64,000 bases of DNA from Siminovitchia thermophila (GTDB taxonomy: Bacteria > Bacillota > Bacilli > Bacillales > Bacillaceae_C). This document shows positions 36,501 through 45,459 of the stretch, one piece after another. Below the pieces are notes generated by a model. It was not told the origin of the DNA. It saw only the letters and a list, made by a program, of their open reading frames with translations, and did no database searches. The position numbers and the translations under genes were made by a program. Location: contig NZ_JAFBFH010000009.1 of the NCBI RefSeq assembly GCF_016909185.1, forward strand, positions 62,001-126,000. Reading direction: 5' to 3'. Positions within the stretch are counted from its first letter, which is position 1. Each line of letters starts with the position of its first letter.

Positions 36501-38817
36501 TATCCCCCTGTCTATATAAGATTTGAACTTTTAGCCCTTGATTTTGCGCCGATTCGATCTTTATCTTGCCGCCCATGGAGCGCACACGCTCTTTGATCCC
36601 GTATATTCCCATCGTTTTGAAGGAATCATTTAGTTCGCTCATACGAATGCCGATCCCGTTGTCTATATAGGACAACATGAAGCCACGGTTGATTTTTTTC
36701 AACGAAATACTCACTTCAGAAGCTTTCGAGTGCTTCATGGCGTTATTCAAAAGTTCTTGAATCACTCTATAAACAGTTAACTCATCTTCTGGAACCATCC
36801 TTTGAATCGTAGGGTCCAAATCCGCATGCAGGAGAAAGTTGGAACGTAATTTGACACGCTCGATTAAATTTTGAATCGATTGAATTAGACCTAATTCACT
36901 AAGAAACGGTGGCCTTAATTCGTTACATGTCTCTCGGATAAGATGTATATTATCAAGAATTGTTTCTTTCACGTGGTACATACTTTCTTTGAGATAAGGA
37001 TCTGTCATTTTGGTTTTGATTGCTTCAATGTCCCTTAGGAGCTGCAATTGATCCTGCAAAATGGTGTCGTGAAGATCGATCGACAAATTCATTCGCTCTT
37101 TTTCCGATAAAGAAAATAAAAGCCTGGACAGCCACGAAGGATAGGAGTCGTTTTCATTTTGTCTTGTTTTATGGTAATGTTCGATTTCTTCAAACAATCC
37201 TTCTATCAGTTTGAAGTTCTCAAGCAAAACACTCGAAAAATAGGCGATATTTTCCAGCCAAATTTTTTCTTGAATATTCAAAGTGGTCTTATACTTTTTC
37301 AAACCACAGAAAATAATTTCTTTCACATGATAATGTTCGCCAATGACAACACAAAACCCCGTCTGAACTTCTATAAGTGAACCGGGGTGGCAATTTCTCC
37401 AATTCACTTGTTCTATTTCTTCGCTGAAAGAGAATTCTTGTTGATTCTTTACAATCCATCTGTTTAGATCTTTATTTTCCTGGATATTGATATAATGAAC
37501 TTCTTTTACCCTTAATACCTCTTTTATTTCTCTCAGCAAACTTGCGATAAACCCATTTACTTTTGTTTCGTGTTTCGCCTTTTGAAAAAAATTGTGAAGG
37601 TTTGCTTCAACATGATTCTTTTGGCAAAATAAATGATGTCTCAAACGATAATCGATATATTCCTTAATGTACAAAAATAAAATCGCTACAATAAAGAACA
37701 AGAAAAAAAATAGGAAAGCGGAACCGGAAAGGATCTTCATATCGAAAACTGTGATTAAAATAATGATTGCAAAAGTAGTCAAAGCAAACGAAAGCAGCGC
37801 ATAATACTGGAGCCTGCCGAGTAAAAATTCAATGTCAAACAGCTTTTTTGCTCTTTGTAAATAAACGAAAGCAAGTGGGATAACCAATAAAAACATGGAT
37901 GCCAATTCAGCGGAAACAAAACCTTTCCCCCAAAAAATGTGAGGGATTGCATATAGAATGATAAAAGGACTAAATGCAATCACGAAGGCAGTCAAAAGAA
38001 TTTGGATGATCGTTTTACCTTCGGAATGTTTATACTTATAGTACAATCTTGCTAAAAGAAAAAGCAACAAGCATACTAACAAAATGAAAAAACCCAATTC
38101 AACCATTCTCGTGAAAGCACGGGGCTCGCCATTAAAAAAGAAGTGGCTCGTGAGCACTAGAAAGTAAGCAATATACAATATGTTTATCATGCGATCTTTT
38201 ACAAACTCGAGATGATGTTTCGAAAAATAACTTTTCAAAAAATGAATCAGTAACACCAATGAACCCGGAAAGGTCACTGTTACTGTCATTCTTCCGACCA
38301 AGTCGGCCCTAGCGGATACCGGAGCGCTTAAATAACATAATCCCAATGAAAAGAGAAAGCATATGAGGATCATGGCCGAGCTTTCTTCTTTATTTGCGCA
38401 ATAAAAATACAGCCCCAAAAAGAATGTCGCAAGGCAAAGTAAAAGGGGCAGAAATAAATACATGAAATACTGAATGTCTACATCTTTATAAGAGATCGCA
38501 TATGTATTCGTATTCGCTTGCTGATCAACGATTGTAATGGACTTGGCCTTCTCCACATAATTAAACCTGGCAACCGTTTTATGCTCGCCAGGGTCAATGC
38601 CATTAATCGCCTGAATAATATCGCCTTTTTCAATTTGATTTTTAGAAGCCCACCCCTTATCATACACTTGCCCTACGACCCATTTTCCGTTTTTATGCTC
38701 AACGTCTATACCAATTAATGGATATTGAAGAATCAATAAACCAAAATATAAAATCAGCGCCATCTTTAAAAATACCATTATTGAGAAAATAACATAGGAT
38801 TTCTGAAACCGCTTCAC
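36469..38817 (-). CDS. comP: Sensor histidine kinase ComP
   Basis: Membrane kinase that senses the processed ComX pheromone and phosphorylates ComA. At 782 residues it has a first span (about 12-33), an extracellular PDZ-like segment (about 35-105; GQVYDKGWASKNQIEKGDII), then eight or so spans up to about residue 390, a linker, the HisKA_3 box with SIDLHDTILQDQLQLLRD, and the ATPase domain with ELLNNAMKHSKASEV (N box) and YIDNGIGI (G box). I chose the GTG at 38817 with AAGGTGA upstream; the frame upstream overlaps comX. In B. subtilis the sensor half of ComP is hypervariable and matched to its pheromone. Confidence 0.92.
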   Translation of the reverse strand: MKRFQKSYVIFSIMVFLKMALILYFGLLILQYPLIGIDVEHKNGKWVVGQVYDKGWASKNQIEKGDIIQAINGIDPGEHKTVARFNYVEKAKSITIVDQQANTNTYAISYKDVDIQYFMYLFLPLLLCLATFFLGLYFYCANKEESSAMILICFLFSLGLCYLSAPVSARADLVGRMTVTVTFPGSLVLLIHFLKSYFSKHHLEFVKDRMINILYIAYFLVLTSHFFFNGEPRAFTRMVELGFFILLVCLLLFLLARLYYKYKHSEGKTIIQILLTAFVIAFSPFIILYAIPHIFWGKGFVSAELASMFLLVIPLAFVYLQRAKKLFDIEFLLGRLQYYALLSFALTTFAIIILITVFDMKILSGSAFLFFFLFFIVAILFLYIKEYIDYRLRHHLFCQKNHVEANLHNFFQKAKHETKVNGFIASLLREIKEVLRVKEVHYINIQENKDLNRWIVKNQQEFSFSEEIEQVNWRNCHPGSLIEVQTGFCVVIGEHYHVKEIIFCGLKKYKTTLNIQEKIWLENIAYFSSVLLENFKLIEGLFEEIEHYHKTRQNENDSYPSWLSRLLFSLSEKERMNLSIDLHDTILQDQLQLLRDIEAIKTKMTDPYLKESMYHVKETILDNIHLIRETCNELRPPFLSELGLIQSIQNLIERVKLRSNFLLHADLDPTIQRMVPEDELTVYRVIQELLNNAMKHSKASEVSISLKKINRGFMLSYIDNGIGIRMSELNDSFKTMGIYGIKERVRSMGGKIKIESAQNQGLKVQILYRQGDNEIDQSVNCG

Positions 38818-38858
38818 TCTTATCACCTTAGATAACCGGGCTGTTCCATGCAAGGATT

Positions 38859-39020
38859 TTATTTCCAAAAACGTGCTTTGGGGACAATGCTTTCTCCAAA
38901 GAAAACATCCTTGATTGCTGTTAGTTGTTCTTCATTCACGCCAATCAAACTCGCACTGCCCTCTTTCACCTTGACTAAAATATCCGGGTTGTTTAATAAG
39001 TATTGTACCATTTCTATCAT
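38859..39020 (-). CDS. comX: ComX pheromone precursor
   Basis: A 53-residue precursor between comQ and comP, too short for standard gene calling. The ATG has AGGGG 8 bases upstream and comes 18 bases after the comQ stop. The product starts MIEMVQYLLNNPDILVKVKE, then contains SLIGVNEEQ, and ends FGESIVPKARFWK. ComX precursors have the same build: a hydrophilic leader starting with a helical QxLxNYxLxNPxxLxxL-like segment, a GV/GF turn, and a C-terminal pheromone with one tryptophan near the end that ComQ isoprenylates. The only Trp is residue 52 of 53. Size and order comQ-comX-comP-comA fit exactly. Confidence 0.93.
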   Translation of the reverse strand: MIEMVQYLLNNPDILVKVKEGSASLIGVNEEQLTAIKDVFFGESIVPKARFWK

Positions 39021-39038
39021 TGTTATTTCCCCTTTCTA

Positions 39039-39950
39039 TCAAATTATATAGTCAGATAGTTGATGAATATATTTGCGTTCGACATCCAGCTTGTCCAGCA
39101 GACTCTTCGCCTGTTGTTGATACACTTTTTTCATAATTTCAGTATAATGGAGCGCTCCGCTCTCTATGATCAATTTGCTTATTTGCTCCCGCTTGCCCAG
39201 CAGTTCCTCTTTTTCAACCGTGCCTTGATAATAAGCACGAATTATGTCCGCGTCATTTCCATCAAGATGTAATAAGTAAATGATAGGAAGCGACATTTTT
39301 CTATTTAATAAATCGTTCTTTCCTTCCCAAGTTTTTAAATCTGAGAGGTCGTTATTTAATTGACCGATCAATCCTATGAACTTGGGATATTGTCTTATCT
39401 CTTGCGGATAATCATCACGGACCAACACGGCCCCGGACAAACAAGCGAGCGATACCAATGCCCCCGATTTTTTTAACGTCATTTCAAGATAATCCTGTTC
39501 TGTGCGGCAATGGCCCAGAAGATCCATATGCTGCCCATTAATGGCAAGTAGCGCGTAATCCAAGAGGATAGATACGGCTTTTTCTTTATTCTGCAATTTT
39601 GATTTTCTAATGACATGTACGCATAAAAAAATCATTGCGGTAGATGCATTTAACGCCACGCTGGGCTCCTGCATCCAAAGCTTTAAATCGTCATCACCAT
39701 CCTCTACATCATCCAAGATATCAAAAGACAACACCAATAGTTCAATCGCGGCTGCCACAGGGATTACTTCGCCCAGCTCCGATCCATTGAGCATTTGATA
39801 GTGTAAAATTGTCAGTTCTGCAAAAGGAAATCCTTTGGCAGATTGGGCAGCTACATATTTTTTGAGTGTTTCTTTTAAATCTTCTTGTTGAATTTCCTGA
39901 TCTACGATCCAGTTTATTGAGTGTACGATTCTGTCTTCGACACTGGTCAA
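39039..39950 (-). CDS. comQ: ComX isoprenyltransferase ComQ
   Basis: Modifies the Trp of pre-ComX with a farnesyl or geranyl group and is needed for its maturation. The 303-residue protein belongs to the trans-isoprenyl diphosphate synthase fold. The first aspartate-rich motif is LSFDILDDVEDGDDD (DDxxD, near residue 95), and the second site GQLNNDLSDLKTWEGKND is an NDxxD-like variant, as in known ComQ proteins. The TTG start at 39950 has GGAGGAGG 4-7 bases upstream. Its promoter has a ComA site, which gives an autoinduction loop. Confidence 0.93.
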   Translation of the reverse strand: MTSVEDRIVHSINWIVDQEIQQEDLKETLKKYVAAQSAKGFPFAELTILHYQMLNGSELGEVIPVAAAIELLVLSFDILDDVEDGDDDLKLWMQEPSVALNASTAMIFLCVHVIRKSKLQNKEKAVSILLDYALLAINGQHMDLLGHCRTEQDYLEMTLKKSGALVSLACLSGAVLVRDDYPQEIRQYPKFIGLIGQLNNDLSDLKTWEGKNDLLNRKMSLPIIYLLHLDGNDADIIRAYYQGTVEKEELLGKREQISKLIIESGALHYTEIMKKVYQQQAKSLLDKLDVERKYIHQLSDYII

Positions 39951-39993
39951 CTTTCCTCCTCCCCGCTAGTAAATTGTTCCTATTATGTATATT

Positions 39994-40056
39994 TTAATAC
40001 ATTTAGCGGAATTTTGCCGCAACCTTCCTTGCGGTTATCCGCAAATCATATTGCGG
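39994..40056 (-). promoter_or_regulatory. ComA-type promoter (c) of comQXPA with a bidirectional half-site array
   Basis: Plus-strand order: CCGCAA (40017-40022), TTGCGG (40029-40034), CCGCAA (40039-40044), TTGCGG (40051-40056), with gaps 6, 4, 6. Read on the minus strand this is TTGCGG-N4-CCGCAA-N6-TTGCGG followed 17 bases later by TATTAA (39994-39999), giving comQ a ComA-dependent promoter. The same set also makes a plus-strand tripartite site, but no good -10 follows on that side. Confidence 0.85.
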
Positions 40057-40180
40057 TATATGACGTAATAGGCAAAAGGTTGCTATGTGAAAGTAAGTCT
40101 TTTTTCATATATTTGCTTTTCTTCTAGCAAATATCAACAGAATTTCGCTTAAGCTCGATCGTCCATTGAGCGCAAATATG

Positions 40181-40231
40181 TTACGGAAATCCGCAACTTG
40201 AATTACGGTGAAATCGAATAGTAACTATGTC
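40181..40231 (+). promoter_or_regulatory. ComA-type promoter (d), facing the divergent ABC gene
   Basis: Plus strand: TTACGG (40181-40186), N4, CCGCAA (40191-40196), N6, TTACGG (40203-40208) as -35, 17 bases, TATGTC (40226-40231) as -10. Same spacing as (a), (b) and (c). Confidence 0.8.
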
Positions 40232-40405
40232 ATAATTTAAACAAAATATAAGAAAAACGGATGGCGTATGAATTTCTTCTTCCTTACGTGACATGAAGCG
40301 CGCTCTTTTTTATGTGAAACATTTTACAGAAGTAAATTATTAATTTTTCAAGCTCGATTTAGTTCATCACAACTGCGAATAGCTACAGAATTACGAAAAC
40401 TGTTA

Positions 40406-40627
40406 TTGAGATCGGCAATGCTCAGCAAAAGCATCAATTTTCTACATCTGGTAGCGGTCTCCAACACCAGTGTTCCTTTTTGGGGTTCTGTCATCTTCTT
40501 GTTCAATCGTAGAATTTTCGATTCGGAAGCTAATGAACTTTATCAATTGGATGTTTGCCCCCAGCAGCAATTTCTAAAAAATGGTACGAGAAAACGGAAT
40601 CAGGCGTTGGATTTAGGAAAGAGGTGA
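40406..40627 (+). other. Open frame, probable remnant upstream of the ABC ATPase
   Basis: A 73-codon frame between promoter (d) and the ABC ATPase. It holds one hydrophobic stretch (VPFWGSVIFLFNRRI) followed by EANELYQLDVCPQQQFLKNG. The frame continues upstream of its first ATG with membrane-gene-like sequence (ATELRKLLLRSAMLSKS), without a start or ribosome site. It may be the end of a decayed membrane gene of the transporter operon. I give no function. Confidence 0.35.
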
Positions 40628-40633
40628 AGCTCG

Positions 40634-41506
40634 TTGGAGATTCAGGTTCAAGGACTGACAAAGATCATTAAAAAACAGCCCATATTATCGAATGTGTCCC
40701 TTTCTTTCTCAGGTGTGTATGGTCTATTGGGACCAAATGGGGCCGGCAAAACAACGTTAATGAAAATATTGGCGGGATTGGCAAGTTTTCAATCTGGAAG
40801 CGTGTTCATTGGAGAGGAATTAATCAGTACAGCCACTTATGTGAAACGTACAAATCGTATTGGATTTTTGCCCCATGACTTGATGATTTACCCGGAGCTC
40901 AAGATGTATGATGTGCTTGAACATATTGCCATCCTTCAAGGAAGCGAGCTCTCTGCCACATACCACAAACAAATTAAAGAGGTTGCGGAGCAAGTCCATT
41001 TAACCGATCATTTATATAAGCAAATCCGGGAATTATCAGATGAAATGCGCCGGCGTGTCGGCATCGCACAGCTTTTACTTCGCAAGCCGTCGATCCTGCT
41101 TTTTGACGAACCGACCGCAGGTCTTGTTGGGGAAGAACGTGTGCGCTTTCACAACCTGTTAAAGCAGTTGGGGCAGCGTCACACTGTTATTATTTCATCG
41201 CATATTGTAGAAGATATTGAATTTCTGTGTACAAAAATTGGCATTATTCGCGATGGACAAGTGTTGTTTGAAGGCAGTCCGGAAACACTCAAAGAAAAAG
41301 CTGCGCATTGCACATATGAATTGTACGTTCCGCCTGCGGAGTTAGATGAAGTGATTGCGACTAAAGAAGTTGTACAAATGCACGAAGAACATTCCTATAT
41401 GATTGTGCGTGTCCTATCAGATGAGCCAGTGGGCCGACCAGTTTGTCCCCGTTTGATGGATGGGTATCTCACGCTTTTAAAAGAGGTTCCCCAAGGCTTA
41501 AGCTGA
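40634..41506 (+). CDS. ABC transporter ATP-binding protein with altered signature motif
   Basis: A 290-residue ABC ATPase: Walker [17 protein letters not shown] (about residues 33-48), Q-loop GFLPHDLMIYPELKMYD, signature IRELSDEMRRRVGIAQLL, Walker B ILLFDEPTAGLV and H-loop IISSHIVEDIE. The signature reads LSDEM where LSGGM is normal, so both glycines are replaced; this often means reduced or lost ATPase function. The TTG start has GAGGTGA 8-9 bases upstream. It lies downstream of ComA-type promoter (d), and the following permease has decayed, so the transporter is probably not functional. Confidence 0.78.
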   Translation: MEIQVQGLTKIIKKQPILSNVSLSFSGVYGLLGPNGAGKTTLMKILAGLASFQSGSVFIGEELISTATYVKRTNRIGFLPHDLMIYPELKMYDVLEHIAILQGSELSATYHKQIKEVAEQVHLTDHLYKQIRELSDEMRRRVGIAQLLLRKPSILLFDEPTAGLVGEERVRFHNLLKQLGQRHTVIISSHIVEDIEFLCTKIGIIRDGQVLFEGSPETLKEKAAHCTYELYVPPAELDEVIATKEVVQMHEEHSYMIVRVLSDEPVGRPVCPRLMDGYLTLLKEVPQGLS

Positions 41507-41514
41507 TTCATTTG

Positions 41515-41960
41515 TACATTCGATATTCAGTTGCTGCGGCTTTCCATTCCTGGCGCTTGCACGATGCGCCTTATTCATGAATACGATTTTTACCTTTCAT
41601 CTTTACAGGTTGTTGGCTGTTTTTTTCATACAGCAGTATTTCGAAGAAGGCGTATGGATGATCAAAAGATGCCTTTTTTTCATATTGATCTCTTTTATAT
41701 GGGCTGTTATTTTTTGCTGGCGGGGTTGACCGTCTGAATTAATGACCGGATTTTTTCACCAACATGCTTATTGTTTTCGATGTTTATCTTCTGTCAAATG
41801 ATTGGCATTGCTATCATAGGTTATAGTGAGCTACCTTTTTATACGATGACCAATCGTCTGGCTTGCCTTTTATCTCGGTGGTATTCTTTATGGGGTATCT
41901 GCCCTTTTCAATTAAAAAACGTGGCCAATCCTTGATAAAGGAATAAGCCCAATGACGCCC
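41515..41960 (+). pseudogene. Decayed ABC permease remnant
   Basis: After the ATPase stop, hydrophobic permease-like segments appear in shifting frames: YSVAAAFHSWRL, PFIFTGCWLFFSYSSISKKAY, LLYGLLFFAGG and AFYLGGILYGVSALF, interrupted by stops and frameshifts. No intact frame longer than 70 codons remains. The partner permease of the preceding ATPase is the natural ancestor. Confidence 0.6.
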
Positions 41961-42083
41961 TGAAATAGCAAATGACAATGATAAAATTGATCTCCTTACA
42001 AGGTTTCTATCGCAATCATGTTTATTTCCAAAGAAATGGGAAAAACTTTTTATAACAAATGCGTTTTGGAGGAGATCGCCAAT

Positions 42084-42629
42084 ATGAAAAAGTGGTTTTA
42101 CGTATTTTTAACATCTTTATCCGTTTTTGGAATGGCCGCCTGCTCTGATGATCCTTCCATTGACAACCATCCGAAGGAGCAATTAACACAGTCTGCGAAC
42201 GATAAATCCGCTAATACGAATGATGACGTTGTAAGGGAAGACGAAAGCGGCAATAATTCGGATGACGGAAATGTGAGAGCAATGGATGAACAAAAAATGA
42301 TGGAAGAAATCCCTTTTACCAAGTTCAGCCTGGAAATAGATTATGCGCCTGATATGCAATATGACTTCGAATATGAAGTAAATGACAACGGTGCGAGCTA
42401 TCGTGCGGAATTGGAAGATTCCGTCCATGATAAAAAATTAAAGGGAAAAGAGGCTTTTCAAACGCTTTATACATTAATGCAAGACATCCACCTGGATGAA
42501 AACACAACGAAAGAGGAAGCGATGCAACAAATTTTCGATACATTTCAAATCGATGACAATTATACGAAGTTTGAACTCGATTATGTATTAAAAAACGGAA
42601 CGAAGAAAGAGTTTGAAGATCGAAAATAA
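42084..42629 (+). CDS. YusW-like secreted lipoprotein
   Basis: A 181-residue lipoprotein: signal MKKWFYVFLTSLSVFGMAAC with the lipobox cysteine near residue 20, an acidic, Asn/Asp/Glu-rich linker (residues 21-70) and a C-terminal domain with FTKFSLEIDYAPDMQYDFEYE and a second half ending in FQIDDNYTKFELDYVLKNG, resembling the YusW-like domain. Function unknown. GGAGG sits 13-10 bases before the ATG at 42084. It lies at the right end of the accessory island. Confidence 0.72.
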   Translation: MKKWFYVFLTSLSVFGMAACSDDPSIDNHPKEQLTQSANDKSANTNDDVVREDESGNNSDDGNVRAMDEQKMMEEIPFTKFSLEIDYAPDMQYDFEYEVNDNGASYRAELEDSVHDKKLKGKEAFQTLYTLMQDIHLDENTTKEEAMQQIFDTFQIDDNYTKFELDYVLKNGTKKEFEDRK

Positions 42630-43202
42630 GGTTGGAGACGCAAAAACCTCTGCTAAACTGGAGTAGGCTCTGACATTCCCGAATACCGAGCCAAACCAAC
42701 GACTCAAAAAATCGACAAAAGCTGTAAAATGGATCCCTTGGTCATGTGCAATACTGTTGACTGAAATCGTTCAAAAGCCGAAAAAACGACTATTGGACAC
42801 TTCCAACTCGGAACTCGATCTCGGCCGGCTGGTGACCGTGTTGGCAAATTCGCCGTTGACGGGCACGAGCTTGCCGGTCCACGGCCATTTTAAGAGGGCT
42901 GTTCCGCAATCAGTGAAATCTGATTTGGCGAAACAGCCCTTATTTTTTCTCTCGGACAAAACCTCCACAACCGCTCTCCTGAATGTGGAGGAATGATCCT
43001 CATACAATGATCAAACCCACTCCCGGTGATTTTCGCTTATCATACAGGCGGCGAACGTCCTTTTTTCTAATGGAGCTGTAAAGGAAAGGCTATTCCCGCC
43101 ACTTAAAACCTGCCAGCGATATGATTGGTTGTCTTGCAATCGTCCGATTTCTGTACTACCATGATTTCCCGGGTAATTGCTAGTAGCTGATTCAAGCGGC
43201 GG
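42630..43202. other. Gene-free spacer with a long hairpin
   Basis: The only structured part is a long hairpin at 42895-42942: AGGGCTGTT ... AAACAGCCCT with an inner AATCAG/CTGATT stem, followed by TTATTTTTTC, which would end transcription from the left. Its two arms and the region before it do not form a gene. No family resemblance in open frames. The rest up to the thrS stop shows nothing. Confidence 0.6.
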
Positions 43203-45134
43203 TTACTGATATTTTTCTACAACTTCTTTCAGTTCTTCGATAAATTGCCGGAGCGGAAGCGTTTCTGTTTTTTTCTCGCCGTATTTTCTGATGTTGACTG
43301 TTTCAGAGCTTACTTCCTGATCGCCCACAACGATCATATAAGGGATTTTTTGCATTTGTGCTTCCCGGATTTTATAGCCAATTTTCTCGTCGCGCTTATC
43401 CATTTCAACACGGAAGCCGTTCGCTTTCAATGTATCGGTGACCTGTTTGGCATAGTCGAAGTGGACATCCGGCGAAACAGGAATCACCTCGACCTGTACA
43501 GGCGCAAGCCAAGTTGGGAATGCACCTTTATATTCCTCAATTAAAAATGCGACAAATCGTTCCATCGTTGATACGACGCCGCGGTGAATCACAACTGGAC
43601 GATGCTGCTTCCCGTCTTCTCCGATATAGGTCAAGTCCAGCTTTTCAGGAAGCAAGAAGTCCAATTGTACAGTGGATAACGTTTCTTCCTTTCCGAGAGC
43701 CGTCTTCACTTGGACGTCCAGTTTCGGTCCGTAAAATGCCGCTTCTCCTTCCGCTTCATAATAATCGAGGTTCAAGTCGTCCATCGCTTCTTTCAGCATC
43801 GCCTGCGCTTTTTCCCACATTTCGTCATCATCATAGTACTTCTCCGTATCTTCCGGATCACGATACGAAAGGCGGAATGAATAATCCTTTAAATCGAAGT
43901 CCCGATATACTTCTTCGATCAATTGAACAACCCGGATAAATTCTTCTTTGATTTGATCGGGCCGGACAAAGATATGGGCATCATTTAATGTCATGCCGCG
44001 AACCCGCTGCAGGCCGGAAAGCGCGCCTGACATTTCATAGCGATGCATCGTGCCGAGTTCCGCTATTCGAATCGGCAATTCGCGATAACTGTGGATTTCA
44101 TTTTTATAGATCATCATGTGATGCGGGCAATTCATGGGCCGCAAGACAAGCTGTTCATTGTCCATGTCCATGATCGGGAACATGTTCTCTTGATAATGAT
44201 CCCAATGGCCGCTTGTCTTATATAAATCGACACTGCCCAAAACAGGTGTATAGACATGGTCATAGCCAAGCTCCACTTCTTTATCCACAATATAGCGTTC
44301 GATAATTCTGCGGATCGTTGCTCCTTTTGGCAACCAAAGCGGCAACCCTTGTCCCACTTTTTGCGAGTTTGTGAATAAGCTGAGCTCTTTTCCAATCTTG
44401 CGGTGATCCCTCTCCTTTGCTTCTTCCAGCATTTTGAGATGGGCCTCAAGCTCGCTCATTTTAAAGAACGCCGTTCCATAAATGCGTTGAAGCATTTTAT
44501 TATTACTGTCACCGCGCCAGTATGCGCCTGCAATGCTTAACAGCTTGAATTGTTTTATTTTCCCTGTAGAAGGAACATGTACGCCCCTGCACAAGTCATA
44601 AAATTCACCCTGCTCATAGATCGTGACTTTTTCCTCTTCCGGAATGGCGTCAATCAATTCCAGCTTGTACGGATCATGGGAAAAAAGCTTTTTCGCTTCA
44701 TCTCGCTCCACTTCTTTCCGTACGATTTCCAAATTTTCACTGATGATTTTTTTCATTTCTTTTTCAATTTTTGGCAAATCTTCAGGTGTCAAGGAATGAT
44801 CCAAATCCATGTCATAGTAAAACCCGCCTTCAATAACAGGACCGACACCGAGTTTGACGCCCGGATATAACCGCGAAACCGCCTGGGCCATTAAGTGTGC
44901 TGTACTATGGCGCAATATTTCCAGTGCTTCTTCACTGCCCGCCGTGACAATTTCAATGCTTCCATTTTCCTGGATCGGTGTCCGCAGGTCGAGCAAACGG
45001 CCATTCAGTTTACCGGCTATCGCACTTTTCCGTAAACCCGTGCTGATTGACCCTGCTATCTCTTCAGTTGTCGTTCCTTTTGGGAATTCTTTCACCGCTC
45101 CGTCCGGAAAAGTAATTTGTAGTTGTTCAGTCAA
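43203..45134 (-). CDS. thrS: Threonine--tRNA ligase
   Basis: Charges tRNA-Thr and edits Ser-tRNA-Thr. The domains are TGS (1-60; [16 protein letters not shown]), the editing domain with [10 protein letters not shown] (HxxxH near residue 72) and the class II core with zinc site: motif 2 [18 protein letters not shown] and [16 protein letters not shown], and motif 3 [19 protein letters not shown], followed by the anticodon domain. A TTG start at 45134 with AAGGAGAGG upstream gives 643 residues, the B. subtilis length. It is under a threonine T-box. Confidence 0.97.
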   Translation of the reverse strand: MTEQLQITFPDGAVKEFPKGTTTEEIAGSISTGLRKSAIAGKLNGRLLDLRTPIQENGSIEIVTAGSEEALEILRHSTAHLMAQAVSRLYPGVKLGVGPVIEGGFYYDMDLDHSLTPEDLPKIEKEMKKIISENLEIVRKEVERDEAKKLFSHDPYKLELIDAIPEEEKVTIYEQGEFYDLCRGVHVPSTGKIKQFKLLSIAGAYWRGDSNNKMLQRIYGTAFFKMSELEAHLKMLEEAKERDHRKIGKELSLFTNSQKVGQGLPLWLPKGATIRRIIERYIVDKEVELGYDHVYTPVLGSVDLYKTSGHWDHYQENMFPIMDMDNEQLVLRPMNCPHHMMIYKNEIHSYRELPIRIAELGTMHRYEMSGALSGLQRVRGMTLNDAHIFVRPDQIKEEFIRVVQLIEEVYRDFDLKDYSFRLSYRDPEDTEKYYDDDEMWEKAQAMLKEAMDDLNLDYYEAEGEAAFYGPKLDVQVKTALGKEETLSTVQLDFLLPEKLDLTYIGEDGKQHRPVVIHRGVVSTMERFVAFLIEEYKGAFPTWLAPVQVEVIPVSPDVHFDYAKQVTDTLKANGFRVEMDKRDEKIGYKIREAQMQKIPYMIVVGDQEVSSETVNIRKYGEKKTETLPLRQFIEELKEVVEKYQ

Positions 45135-45161
45135 TGCTATCCTCTCCTTTTCCAAAATAAA

Positions 45162-45415
45162 AAAAACCCGCCCCCCAGAAAGGGACGAGTTTGTTCACGT
45201 GGTTCCACCCTAATTCTCATTGGCAAACAGCCAATGACTTTCAGAAGATGTAACGGAAGTCTCCGCCATTCACTACTGTAAATTCGAGAATGGAGTTCCA
45301 AGGGGGTAAGCATTCAAATCGTGTTGGGAAGCTCCCAGCTTCATCTTCCCTCTCTGTAAACCGTAAGTGAACACTCATGTCCTTGTCATAACCTTTTCAT
45401 GATATGATTATGTAG
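45162..45415 (-). ncRNA. T-box riboswitch, threonine-specific, upstream of thrS
   Basis: The T-box sequence AGGGTGGAACCACG is on the minus strand at 45198-45211, followed by the terminator (ACTCGTCCC ... GGGGCGGGT, then T8) near 45162-45193. The leader starts near 45415, just after the promoter -10. An ACC in TGCTTACCCCC near 45310 is a plausible Thr specifier codon; I could not verify the stem I fold by eye. Confidence 0.9.
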
Positions 45416-45418
45416 GTT

Positions 45419-45447
45419 ATTATAGATCGTTGTTTGAGGAAATGCAA
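45419..45447 (-). promoter_or_regulatory. Sigma-A promoter of the thrS T-box leader
   Basis: TTGCAT (45442-45447) and TATAAT (45419-45424) on the minus strand, 17 bases apart, starting 13 bases after the ytxC stop. Confidence 0.85.
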
Positions 45448-45459
45448 GGGGTTGACTGA

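Noticed and set aside
40084-40149. GTG-started 21-codon plus-strand frame after the bidirectional ComA array
   Set aside because: AAAGG lies upstream, but no -10 element fits the plus-strand ComA site and the peptide resembles nothing known.
42757-42996. 79-codon frames on both strands upstream of thrS
   Set aside because: They cover a long terminator hairpin and have no ribosome site or known relatives.
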